Source: Tubulanus polymorphus
Taxonomy: Eukaryota > Nemertea > Palaeonemertea > Tubulaniformes > Tubulanidae
Length of the DNA stretch: 64,000 nt
Direction of reading: 5' to 3'
Assembly: GCF_964204645.1 (NCBI RefSeq)
Contig: NC_134034.1
Span: 13,149,962-13,213,961 of the forward strand
Under the pieces are notes generated by a model. It ran no database searches and was not told the DNA's origin. It saw only the letters and a program-made list of their open reading frames with translations. Below are positions 25,993 through 35,850 of the stretch, piece by piece (position 1 is the first letter of the stretch; every line of letters starts with the position of its first letter). The position numbers and the translations under genes were made by a program.

Positions 25993-26886
25993 TATTTTTC
26001 GATTCGAGTCGTCGTCTTGTATCACAAGGTCTTGCGCCTCCTTGTCAACTATTCCGTCGATGATGAAATCCAGGAAATGGGTATCCAGCTTCAGTTGAGA
26101 GGCATCGCTAGAAGGGCGCGTCCCTGCCTGTTAGCAATTTGAAGCGATGTATCCTGTGAAATCAGATTTGATTTTCCTAATCGTAATTCGCTTGTCACTA
26201 GTCGCTTATCTCATAAAAGGAAAAATTTGACGATCTGTTAGAAATGGCAGACAGGAAAATACTGCCCCTGGTTTTTTTTTGACATGCCACGGATAAGCTT
26301 CAGTTTCACTTAGTGAGTTTTAACCATTTTTCCAAATGCTAGGTTTAGCTTTTTGATGGGGAAGATTTTCGATGATCGTGGACTCTGTAACACGTTCAGT
26401 TGATGATTCCAATACATCCCCGCCATTTTTAAATCGTATCAAATAACTTCCGGAGATGATTTGACGATTTGGTAAATCAATATGAATTTTATGCCGCGAC
26501 AAAATAAAACGTTTAACCAAATCAAATCTTATTCTGCCCGGAAAAATACGATATTAGTAAAATCAAATCCGATTTGAAAATTCGCCGTTAGTTATCTCGA
26601 CAAGGTTGGCCGCAGATGAATCATCGATTGCCGCGGTAAGACTCCGGTTGGAGATGCAGATTGCCCGCAGATTCCACTTCCGCAGTAATTCAAGCAAATT
26701 GACTATAATTTGCCGGCTTTTAAAAATCACCACACGATCGTTAAAAATGGAATTCTCTTTGATGACGACTTTGAAGCCACTTGCGACGCTTCCGTTCCCT
26801 AAGGACGTGTCGTTGAGAACACAGTCAGATGACTCGGGTAACGGTGCCGTATTGTCCCGCGAGCTCTCACCTGCCATTACTATCAC
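25993..26886 (-). CDS. Possible unrecognised spliced gene (open exon-like frames)
   Basis: Three - strand stretches read like coding sequence: 26886-26563 (107 codons from ATG, with KVVIKENSIFNDRVVIFKSR and VNLLELLRKWNLR), about 26551-26320 (IHIDLPNRQIISGSYLIRFK) and about 26130-25993 (LDTHFLDFIIDGIVDKEAQD, then stop). Between the first two is TACTAAT followed by a T-rich run and GGGCAG, a good branch point plus acceptor. A GGCAG acceptor before the third and an AATG|GTTAAA donor after the second would join in frame. The link from the first frame is uncertain: one weak donor at AA|GTGG would fit. I recognise no family. The overlapping + strand 121- and 185-codon frames are probably antisense shadows. 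Confidence 0.25.
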
Positions 26887-26973
26887 AAATCACTCAGATT
26901 TTAATGCAAAGTTGGGAGAGCATTTTCCGATGGTAAAAAAAGGTAAAATGACTACTGGCCACTTCCATGAACC

Positions 26974-27437
26974 CATCCTCCCGCGGCAGGGATTCGAACC
27001 TGATGGCATCGAGATTACCACGGTACGAAACCCTGCCGCACTAAACCGAGTGCGCAGCTACACGCGAAGCTTAGATGATGTCATTATTAGCCAATCAGAT
27101 ATCCCGTTTTATTTCAGCCCGGGTTTTCCCATTTATAGTTCTTCCGTGAAATTACCTCAGTGATTAAACAACGAGCAATCTGATTGGTGCCGCAAGTTTT
27201 CGTGAGGCAAAGTTGTGAGTGTAACTGCGCACCCGGTCTACTGTGGCAGGGGTTCGTACCGTGGCTGAGTGTAGCGATGCCACCAGGTTCGCATCCCTGC
27301 CGTGGGAGGTGCCGTGGCTGAGTGTAGCGATGCCACCAGGTTCGCATCCCTGCCGTGGGAGGTGCCGTGGCTGAGTGTAGCGATGCCACCAGGTTCGCAT
27401 CCCTGCCGTGGGAGGTGCCGTGGCTGAGTCTAGCCAG
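26974..27437. mobile_element. Foldback MITE copy 2 with expanded right arm
   Basis: The left arm at 26974-27065 (CGGCAGGGATTCGAACCTGA) is followed by a centre with GATGTCATTATTAGCCAATC, then a right arm starting near 27225 (GCGCACCCGGTCTACTGTGG). Inside the right arm a 53-bp unit (CCGTGGCTGAGTGTAGCGAT ... CATCCCTG) is repeated at 27259, 27312, 27365 and 27418. The outer end after the last unit is truncated. Confidence 0.8.
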
Positions 27438-27489
27438 TTTGTATGTATGTATAGATTTTACGACACCAATTTGCCAAATTACTTAAAGA

Positions 27490-27690
27490 TCTACTGTACA
27501 CTAGCGACATCTAGTGGATCCTCACTTGCCACAAGTGGAATCTTCTATTGTAACAATAGTTGATGTCCTTCTGTACACTAGCGACACCTATCGGATTCTC
27601 ACTTGCCACAAATGGAATCTTCTATTGTAATCGTATGTGATGTCCTACAGTACACTAGCGACACCTAGTGGATCCTCACTTGCCACAGTG
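27490..27690 (-). repeat. GTGTCGCTAGTGTAC family, three monomers
   Basis: Three head-to-tail units of about 75-80 bp, each with ACACTAGCGACACCTAGTGG and GATCCTCACTTGCCACA followed by GGAATCTTCTATTGTAAC. Orientation is opposite to that at 33.0 and 43.1 kb. Confidence 0.85.
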
Positions 27691-28595
27691 CATTGTCGTT
27701 TTTTCGCTGTTTTTTATACATCAGTTTTGCCGGTGACAATGGTTTAAAAACGTTTTGAATGAAATCAACGCTGCATCAACGCTGCATCAACGCTGCGTCG
27801 TGTTGACACAATATTTGACGTTGATGAATAATTAAATGAAACCCGAAACGTAGCGTTTTTTTTTTCATCTACGTGATTTTTCAGTTTTATACGACGAAAC
27901 CTATTGACGCGTTGCCTAGCTATTCAAACTACTGTTTATCTATAGCGAGCTGCTTTGACTTCCTGTTAGTAGTATCGGCAAATTCGGTTTTGCCGATAAT
28001 ATTTGTTTTTCGTGGTCTCTTTAATGGGAAAACTCAAATTCATATTCCAGTCCGCGGGACGACTGTAGTTTTTCCCAGCCTACTACCGGCGATAACTCAA
28101 TGCGCAAATACCTTAACAAAGTCCCAACGTTTTTACCCTCATGGTCCTAATATTTTACCCTCATGGTCCCAATGTTTTCGGCCTAGTAGTCCCACACAGG
28201 TCTCATCCTCACAGTTTCAGTATTTTCGCCAGTTTATATTCCATATAAAATGTCATATTCAAAGTGACCTAGAATAGTCGAACATTATCCATTCTATACT
28301 GAAATACGGATCTAAGATTATCACGAAGTCCCCGGAATGTGTAAGTATGTAGCAGGCGCATCGAGAGTACGAAGATAATAACCGTGTGCGCCATCAGATA
28401 CAGCACAGCCTGCGGGGAAACATGCAGCAGCCAACCAGTGTCAGCCAGTGACAACCGGCGTCAAACAATGTCCCGTCAGTTCATTCATTCATAGTTACAA
28501 CTCTATAATCAACGGGTACAGCAACATCAGTAACCAACCTCCCGACACTAACTTGAACGACAAGTATTTGACGATCACGCGCGGTGGATGTTGAA
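27691..28595. other. Region upstream of GPCR1
   Basis: Contains a 12-bp tandem (ATCAACGCTGCG, three copies near 27770) and no recognised exon. No clear TATA box was identified for the downstream GPCR. Confidence 0.4.
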
Positions 28596-29687
28596 ATGAA
28601 TACCACAGCGCTCGCCCCCGCGTCTACCGGTGATTGCGAATTCAAGCACCGTCCAGTCCGATGGACACAGGTTTTCGGTTATAGACTTTACATGTTAGGA
28701 TATTTACCAGCAGCAGTTGTAGGGATGTGTCTCAACGGAATTTCTATTTCGATATTTAGAAAGATCGGTCGGTCTGCGTATCGTACTATAATCATTCTCG
28801 CCTGGTTCGATTTCATATTTCTATTAATGGTTTTTATTCTGTATCCACTTCGAATTATTATACTATTGGTTTTCTATGAACTCGGAATAATCAGACAATA
28901 CTTTGATGATTGGCTTTTTGGACACGAAATCATTATTTGGGCGAAACCTCTTTTCTACACATTTCAAATGTCCAGAAATTGGACCGTAGTTATCGTGAAT
29001 TTTGAAAGACTTCTGGTCGTCTGGAGTCCGCTGTATTTCAAAAGATTCTGGAACAAAAGACAAATAATTTCTCTATCAGTTTTTAATGCACTTTTTTCCG
29101 CTATTAGTTACTGGCCGTACTACTTACCACTTCGTTTACCGGGAAGAGCAACGCGTCCTTGTTTTAAAGGTGCCTTTACGATGGGCGCTTTCGGCGCGAA
29201 AACGGTCCGCACTCCTTTCAATTATCGACCTAGCCGTGGACAGGATCACGTTTTCCATTCTTATATGTTTATGACAATAATTGTACCTTTTTTCGTCCTA
29301 TTTGTCGTAAATCTAACCATGTTTGCGATAATGATATTCAGAAAATGTAATCCCAATAAAAAATTTCAAACTTCAGACGCAGTCGGCGATAAACCTAAAA
29401 ATTCATCTTCTACCGAATTCAAAATATTGAAAATGGTTCTACTAATTGTGTTGATGTATTTTATCTTTGAAATACCGGCATCTTTAGACCGCACTTTGTG
29501 GTTCTTCCGGGTCACATCTAAATTAAATCTTAACCACAATGATCAAATGGTCATACGCAAAGTAGGAATCCTTCTTAGCGTTTTAGACTCATCTGTAAAT
29601 TTCTGCATCTATTGCGCAACGAGTGACGCCTTCAGAAAAAAAGCTAAACAAGTTTTTCTTATCAACTACCTGTTTGATTCTAGATAG
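28596..29687 (+). CDS. Intronless class A GPCR, FMRFamide-receptor-like (GPCR1)
   Basis: A 363-residue seven-helix receptor for the plasma membrane. An in-frame TGA at 28569 precedes the first ATG at 28596; an upstream GTG is ignored. TM1 spans about 32-55 with the GxxxN motif (Asn47) and TM2 about 63-88 with Asp72. TM3 ends in ERL (137-139) inside RNWTVVIVNFERLLVVWSPL. Cys189 lies in ECL2, TM5 has Pro231, TM6 has FEIP (291-294) and TM7 has NFCIY (335-339), followed by a short basic tail. NTT at residue 2 is a potential N-glycosylation site. The usual TM3 cysteine is absent, so no canonical TM3-ECL2 disulphide is expected. The ligand is unknown; a neuropeptide or small chemosensory ligand is only inference. 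GPCR2 is a diverged paralogue about 9 kb away on the other strand. Confidence 0.92.
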   Translation: MNTTALAPASTGDCEFKHRPVRWTQVFGYRLYMLGYLPAAVVGMCLNGISISIFRKIGRSAYRTIIILAWFDFIFLLMVFILYPLRIIILLVFYELGIIRQYFDDWLFGHEIIIWAKPLFYTFQMSRNWTVVIVNFERLLVVWSPLYFKRFWNKRQIISLSVFNALFSAISYWPYYLPLRLPGRATRPCFKGAFTMGAFGAKTVRTPFNYRPSRGQDHVFHSYMFMTIIVPFFVLFVVNLTMFAIMIFRKCNPNKKFQTSDAVGDKPKNSSSTEFKILKMVLLIVLMYFIFEIPASLDRTLWFFRVTSKLNLNHNDQMVIRKVGILLSVLDSSVNFCIYCATSDAFRKKAKQVFLINYLFDSR

Positions 29688-29874
29688 AATATCTAATCGC
29701 CACTTCATGGCTTGACCACCTGGGTATGATCCCACAATGGACCGGTTAAAAAAAATGGATTCTAGGTTTGAAACATTGGGAGTTAACTCAAACTAATTAG
29801 TCGATTATTGATACTTGTCAAGGAAACCTGGCACAACACTGCGGAAATATCTCGATTTACAAACACGAACAACA

Positions 29875-30008
29875 GGGGCCAGTTGCACAGTTGTGACTTA
29901 AGTCCATAATTGGTCTTAAATCTTAAGACTGGTCTCAAGTTGTTAGATTGGCTATAGAACGAAGTTGGTCTTAGACTGGTCTTAAGTCTAAGCCATGACT
30001 ATGCAACA
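29875..30008 (+). mobile_element. GTTGCA-ended MITE, copy 1
   Basis: Left end GGGGCCAGTTGCACAGTTGT; right end GCCATGACTATGCAAC. The ends are imperfect inverted repeats around a core with AAGTTGTTAGATTGGCTATA. About 134 bp, no coding capacity. Confidence 0.8.
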
Positions 30009-31093
30009 GAATTCTAATCCAAAAGTTCATTAATTCTATGTACAAGTAGTATTAGAGATATAGTTACGACACCATAGCTGTTACATAATGACTCCTGTGC
30101 CGAAACCGCGAAATGTATACTTCGATTTCCTATTTCAAAATCGAACACCCTGTTTCGCTGCAGGACGGTGTGGTGAGTTTTTAAGGGACACGTTAAAATT
30201 TGAAATCAAAGAAACCGTATATTACGTTTTACGTATATTCGTGTTGAAACGATTGTATGCGTAAAATTCCACAATATACAATAACAGAAAAAAGGCCCGA
30301 GCGATTTCCTTGAGTTAGTAGTTATATAGTAGTAAATATGTGAAGTGTGAATGATCGGTTTTCGAAGACGTGCGGATGAAATATCAATGATTTTTATTTT
30401 CGATTTCTTTAACTCCCTTCAACTCGAATACGAAATATGCAGAAAACATTACCGTTAGACTGAATTTCTGTTAGCCATATAATATACGACGTGTGATGCA
30501 TTCAATGATAAACCAATCAGCGAAATATACCGTATACGATTACTAGACAAAGACGGTAACGACAGCAAATACGCGATATAATATCATTAAGTCCAACAGC
30601 ATGTGGCGAAGTAATTAAGCAGTCATTTCATACGCTTCTAATCGATAAGATGAGATATTGATATTATTTATGATTATTATTATTATTATTAACCGATTGT
30701 TGTTGTTGTGTTTGGAAATATCTAATATAAATTCTATTCGCGAACGATACGTCAATTGCCGCTGTCCGCCGGTAGTCTGACGAAGAGTCCCGTATCAGAA
30801 ACCAATAAAGTATCTAAAACGAGGAAATTCGATTCCGAATGAAAACTGTGGTGGTTACTACGCTGCACATTAATGAACAACGGAAACTGCCGACGCTACT
30901 GTGGCAATCGAGGATTCCAGTTATGGCAAGCGTAACTTATCTGAGTTAGTCGACTATTTACGAACTAAACGAAACCGTATATCAGTAAGTCGGAACTATC
31001 GTCCAGAAATAGTCGACACGGGATTGGGCGAAGATATATTTCGGTGCCCTTTTTTAATTCATCATTTTCCTCAATCCGTATTCTAAGAGTCCA
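30009..31093. other. Intergenic, no supported gene
   Basis: AT-rich, with a short TTA run near 30677. A single monomer fragment of the dispersed family (CTACTGTGGCAATCGAGGAT) lies at about 30896-30930. Confidence 0.4.
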
Positions 31094-31353
31094 GGGGCCA
31101 GTTGCACAGTCGTGACTTAAGTCCAAAAAGGGTCTTAAATCTTAAGACTGGTCTTAAGTTGTTAGATTGGCTATAAAACTAAGTTGGTCTTAGACTCGTC
31201 TTAAGTCTAAGCCATGACTATGCAACCGGCCCACGGGGCCAGTCCCATAGCTGAGACTTAAGTTCAAAAGTGCGTCTTGAATCGTAAGGCTGGTCTCAAG
31301 CTGTTAGATTAGCTATACAACCAAAATGGTCTTATACCATGACTATAGAACCG
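31094..31353 (+). mobile_element. Two adjacent GTTGCA-ended MITEs
   Basis: First copy 31094-31232: GGGGCCAGTTGCACAGTCGT to GACTATGCAACCGGCCC. Second, more diverged copy 31235-31353 starts GGGGCCAGTCCCATAGC. The two are head to tail, 2 bp apart. Confidence 0.8.
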
Positions 31354-31638
31354 TGTTTCGTTTCGACGCCTAATGTTACGTACTTTCCCGAAGCAGTCTA
31401 TTCGCTAATTAACGACTAATTATGAAACTCGGTAAAAACAAATAAACAGACTATGCGGCGGTGCCTTAAAACTTAAGACTCGTGACTTAAAACTTTAGAC
31501 TCATGACTTAAACTTAATTATCGACATCTATCAACATTGCGAACACGCACGAAAGGCAGAATGTTGAATAATTGAAATCGGTATCCGGTTACCCAAACGT
31601 CGGATCGGTTTCATCGCGATAGCTTCCTTTTTATGCGC

Positions 31639-31657
31639 GCTCTCTCTCTCTCTCTCA
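31639..31657. repeat. Short (TC)n microsatellite
   Basis: About nine TC dinucleotides in otherwise unremarkable sequence. Confidence 0.8.
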
Positions 31658-31894
31658 CCGTCTTACAGATATATCGTTCCGGGGAGTTTCTAGCATCGTC
31701 GAAGATGCGGTCGAATGCGTCGCGAAAACGTGACTGAAATATATCATATTGCCGTGGCGTGTTTGAGCGTTTGAGAGATGACAGCTCGTTGTTTCGGTAC
31801 TGCGTGTGGTGTACCTCTGCGTGTCTACCCGGTACCAATCCATAGCCCGAAACACCGCAACCTTTGACATCATTTACCTTCGCAGGGTGAAGTG

Positions 31895-32465
31895 GCGATG
31901 ATCAGTTATGAGCTGATTAAATGTCTAATGTCTGGTGTTTGTAGTTCATTTTCAATTTAAAGATGTCTCAGTTGAAGCACTGAACACATGTGAAGTGTGG
32001 ACGATCAGTTTTTGAAGGTGTGCTGATAAAATGTCTAATATCTGGTGTTTGTAGTTCATTTTCAATCAAAAATGTCTCAGTTGAAGCACTGAACACATGT
32101 GAAGTGTGGACTGTCAGTTTTTGAAAGTGTGCTGATATAATGTCTAATATCTGTTGTTTGTAGTTCATTTTCAATTAGAAATGTCTCAGGTGAAGCACTG
32201 AACACATGTGAAGTGTGGACGATCAGTGTTTCTAGAAGTGTGCTGATAAAATGTCTAATGTCTGGTGTTTGTAGTTCATTTTCAATTTGAAGTGTCAACG
32301 ATGAGTTTTTGAAAGTCTGATTATGTCTGATTCTGGTGTTGTTGTTCATTTCGATATAAAATGTCTTGAAGGTGAGGTACTGAACACATGTGAAGTGTGG
32401 AAGCTCGTTTTTTTGAGAGTTTGCTGTTTGAATTCCAATATCTGGTGTTTGTAGTTCATCTCCAA
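31895..32465 (+). repeat. About 110-bp tandem repeat
   Basis: TGAACACATGTGAAGTGTGG recurs at 31981, 32090, 32199 and 32381. Spacing is about 109 bp, apart from a partly deleted unit. Each unit also has GTGCTGATAAAATGTC and TGGTGTTTGTAGTTCATTTT. Two further copies lie in the C7orf25-like intron at 10.1-10.3 kb. Confidence 0.9.
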
Positions 32466-32608
32466 TTAGAACGGACGATCTTTCACCACACTCTACCGTT
32501 TACAAACCGCCCGGACAATATCGTTTTAAGACTTGCGTGCGATTTTTTCTTCATTCCACGACTATCTTCATCACCGCACGAATAGATGGAGGAGTTCGCT
32601 GATTGAAT

Positions 32609-32755
32609 TCAGACGACGGACAACTTGTCTTTCAACCTAATTTCCCATCGGTCGGGATTGGTTAGTTTTCCGGTAGTTTGCGCGGCCAACTCGACGAAGA
32701 GGCTCTCGATCAGTTCTCGAGGCCGTCCACGTGACTTCACGATGACGATACCGAC
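32609..32755 (-). CDS. Possible terminal exon of an unrecognised gene
   Basis: On the - strand an open stretch of about 47 codons before a TGA at 32609-32611 has composition typical of real protein: VKSRGRPRELIESLFVELAA then GKLTNPDRWEIRLKDKL. No ATG fits the frame; AGs at the start (GTATAG, AACGAG) are weak acceptors. The + strand reading is interrupted by a stop. I do not recognise the family, and no upstream exon was securely linked. Confidence 0.3.
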   Translation of the reverse strand, partial: VGIVIVKSRGRPRELIESLFVELAAQTTGKLTNPDRWEIRLKDKLSVV

Positions 32756-32999
32756 TCGTTATTCTATACACAATTACTAGAGTATCGGTGTTATTTTATT
32801 CCGTGGCACACGCAGAGAGCATATACTTAATCAAACGTAGATCAAGATAAATGATACCCAGCCACCGATTGTCCGACGGTGTTCGCCTGCCAGTGTACGC
32901 TTTATTCCCATTAATGGACATGACGCGACTGTGCGGCTTTTGGGTGCGAACTTTTCTAACCTGAATCCTGAATCGTGAATCAAGTGAGGATCCAGCAGG

Positions 33000-33230
33000 T
33001 GTCGCTATCATGCAGCAGTATTATCTTATCTTATCTTATCTTATATTATTACCACTACTGCGGCAATAGAAGGCCCAAGTTAGGCATATGAGGATCCTCC
33101 AGATGTCGCTAGTGTGCAGTAGGACATCAACTACTGTGACAATAGAGGACTCCACTTGAGGCAAGTGAGGATCCACCAGGTGTCACTAGTGTGCAGTAGG
33201 GCATCAACTACCGCGGCAGGGATACAACCT
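33000..33230 (+). repeat. GTGTCGCTAGTGTAC family, three monomers
   Basis: Units with GAGGATCCACCAGGTGTCAC, TAGTGTGCAGTAGGACATCA and CTGTGACAATAGAGGACTCC at about 75-80 bp spacing. A TTATC pentamer run (33026-33050) interrupts the first. Confidence 0.85.
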
Positions 33231-33234
33231 ACGG

Positions 33235-33430
33235 CAAGCTCGCAAGCTAGGTGACTAAAATAGTCCTGAAAAACATGTTTCTGTTCCTCTGTTCGAACCA
33301 AGGCTTCCACATCACTATTTTCAGTTTCTGAGAAACTGTATGCGCACGCCGCTATCACAACAGTTTCAGAGGCGACCATGCCCCTATTGTCAGCCGTATA
33401 TGGGCGACAATCACCTAGGCAACACGGATA
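33235..33430 (-). CDS. Weak coding-like open frame, unrecognised
   Basis: The - strand frame reads MVASETVVIAACAYSFSETE and then VRTEEQKHVFQDYFSHLACE before running into the dispersed repeat at 33230. Acidic, helix-like composition suggests an exon or a decayed transposon ORF (the F..L..EL pattern faintly recalls HARBI-type proteins), but this is speculative. Confidence 0.18.
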
Positions 33431-34220
33431 AATGTAGCTTCATCGTTTCGTATCTTCGTCGTATTTCGTACCCGTGGGGTCTTATTACATCGAGCCTATT
33501 GTTAGTCGAACTGATGATAAATAAAACCCGGTTGGCCTTAATGACCTCGATACAAACAACCGACTACTAACACTGAACCATAGGTTGATAGAAAAAGGGT
33601 ACATTTATATTCATTTCGATATGCAAATTATTTAAACCGGTTGCCAATAGATTAGAAATTATTCATCTGATTAAATGAAGTAGCTAAGGATGGCTTTAGG
33701 CCCTACATAATCGTATTCACACGTAGACATCGCCGTTAGGCTAAACAAATTCGAAAAAACAAACACCGTGAATTTTCAATATTATTTCGCTTAATCGTCG
33801 AAGTTTGCCGAGTCTAAACGTGTAATCATTCCTACTTCATCATCGCTCATTTATCGATTCGTAGTTACTTTATATTCTGACCACGAAATTCAGTTGCCGC
33901 CTTTCTGGAAAAAAAACATACGGATTATGCGTTCGAATATACTGATCAGTAAAATTCATCGATCAAAGAAAATTTTCACGAATTTCTATATTGATTATCA
34001 TCTGTATACGATATCATTACGTAATATATATTATTTTCGCCTTTGATGATAATACAAACGAACTGTTCATTTGCGCTTTGGTAATATGATTCAATATAGC
34101 CGCCGGGCGACCAGAGCACGCGATTTTTGATCGACTTGAAGATTTTTACGATGCTGTGGATATTTCGCGTAATAATTGAATGTATACGTTCTAGGCTTTC
34201 AGTCAAACTCTTAATCTGGA
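33431..34220. other. Intergenic, no supported gene
   Basis: AT-rich, no repeat family or exon recognised. Confidence 0.4.
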
Positions 34221-34375
34221 CCCAGTCCAACAGGGAGTGAGAGTTACAATTTGAATCAGGGCCCAGTCCAACAGGGAGTGAGAGTTACAATTTGAATCAG
34301 GGCCCAGTCCAACAGGGAGTGAGAGTTACAATTTGAATCAGGGCCCAGTCCAACAGGGAGTGAGGGTTACATTTG
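34221..34375 (+). repeat. 41-bp tandem repeat, four units
   Basis: CCCAGTCCAACAGGGAGTGA starts at 34221, 34262, 34303 and 34344; units are nearly identical. The layout (CAGTCCAACAG, then TTTGAATC) resembles the neighbouring 39-bp CAGTTCCACAG family, so it looks like a recently homogenised subvariant. Confidence 0.92.
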
Positions 34376-34384
34376 TTCTGGAAC

Positions 34385-34555
34385 GAACCACAGTTGTGTC
34401 CGTATATTTTTTAGATCCAGTTCCACAGTTGTGTGAGTTTAATTTGACTCTTTGAATCCAATTCCCCAGTTGTGTCGGTTTAATTTGAATTTAGATCAAG
34501 TTTCCGCGGTTGCATGGGTTAATCTGACTTAGTTTGACTATGGATCCAGTTGCGA
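34385..34555 (+). repeat. 39-bp minisatellite, second array
   Basis: Four diverged units of the CAGTTCCACAGTTGTGTGAG family directly downstream of the 41-bp array. Confidence 0.8.
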
Positions 34556-34912
34556 GAGAGACCGCACCTTCCGACTATTATCAAATTCACAAACTCTTGC
34601 GGTTTCTATTTAACCGCGGCTCGCTCGAGGCGTCGAGACCTTATAACGATTTCAGACACCACTTCACTCAACTCTCATCGCGCGTGTTCGCGAGTATTAT
34701 GTAAACGCTGAATCCGTTTTAATCAAGTTCCACCGAGCGATGAAGTAGACCACGTTAGCGCGCGCGGTAAATATCTCTTAAGATCATCTAATAACACTCG
34801 GTTTTCATTGCCGCGGAGGAGCAGTAACAGAAAAAAAAACTCTGTTTGTGATGTGCGTGCGTGTGTGTGAGCATTCCTTGTCTTTTGATCTTATCTCTCT
34901 TAACCTCTGTAA

Positions 34913-34975
34913 CTGCGTATAAAATGCGCAAATACTCCTCAGCAGCGCTAGTACTATACGTCTCTCAGTGTGTTA
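34913..34975 (+). promoter_or_regulatory. Candidate TATA promoter
   Basis: GCGTATAAAATGCGC at about 34915-34929 is followed about 30 bp later by a pyrimidine-rich TACTATACGTCTCTCAGT start-like region. A short frame, MSILLIRCAPQSSNAEHV, then stops. No gene body was identified, so this rests on motif and spacing only. Confidence 0.25.
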
Positions 34976-35108
34976 TGTCGATCTTGTTGATCCGATGCGC
35001 TCCTCAGTCATCGAATGCTGAACACGTATAACAGCATTTTATTCGCGTTGTTTTTTTTTCTTAACCAGCAGCAGCAGCAGCAGCCGAAGTTGTTTTTATA
35101 TCCCGTGG

Positions 35109-35284
35109 GTGATTTCTAATGGCACAGATAAGAGCTACTAAGAGGGGGTATATACACGTAAGTCAACGGTTATACCTCCGCCTAAAGTGAGTTTGTGTGA
35201 TTTCTAATGGCACGGATAAGAGCTACTAAGAGGGGGTATATACACGTAAGTCAACGGTTATACCTCCGCCTAAAGTGAGTTTGC
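35109..35284 (+). repeat. 88-bp perfect tandem duplication
   Basis: Two copies starting GTGATTTCTAATGGCAC at 35109 and 35197, differing only at CACAGATA versus CACGGATA. Each contains GGGGGTATATACACG and TACCTCCGCCTAAAG. Confidence 0.92.
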
Positions 35285-35752
35285 TGTAATTGACGTTGAA
35301 AAATAGTTTAAAAAATAGCGATTCCGATGTCCGAGACCAGGGAAAGTTGCGTGTAATAAACGCCGCTTAGTTCTAAGTCTTTGGCGATCTTTTTCTCAAA
35401 TGTTAAATTAGAGATTAACCCGGTTATCTATTCGTTAGATTTCGTTTGATATGTTTTGATATGGTCGTATCCCTTAAAAAGCCACCACACCTGCCGGGAG
35501 CGAAACAGGGGGTTTGATTTTGTAATCGGAAATCGAAGTACAGATATAGTTGTGTGATCGGCGGTCGAGTTTACAGAATTGTTTGTTTAAATCGAAGTAG
35601 ATTATTGGAAATTCGGTTGCGGTTCATTCGAACAATCTTCCAACCAGTCCGAACCGGCAAGCAACTGATCGGGGTTAATTGTGTCGGTTGCTGATTGAAG
35701 ATCAGCAGTTTTTAATACATCGCAAATTTCAAGAAATCCGTGACTCATCAAA

Positions 35753-35850
35753 ATGCACACTAGCGACACCTGAGGGATCCACGCTTGCTACAACCATCAC
35801 GCCATCTGGCGGGATAGCCGGTTATGCGGGTTCCCCGTCGATTTACTAAT
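35753..35850 (-). repeat. Dispersed repeat monomer plus CTGGCGGGATAGC motif
   Basis: CACACTAGCGACACCTGAGG (one monomer) is followed by CGCCATCTGGCGGGATAGCC and CGGGTTCCCCGTCGATTT. The latter motif recurs at 43.56, 53.75 and, inverted, 61.88 kb. Confidence 0.65.

Noticed and set aside
26606-27163. 185-codon plus-strand frame
   Set aside because: Its 3' part is the foldback element arm and its 5' part is antisense to a better-looking minus-strand frame.
28584-28595. Upstream GTG start for GPCR1
   Set aside because: A nuclear animal gene is expected to use ATG; the first in-frame ATG after the TGA at 28569 is at 28596.
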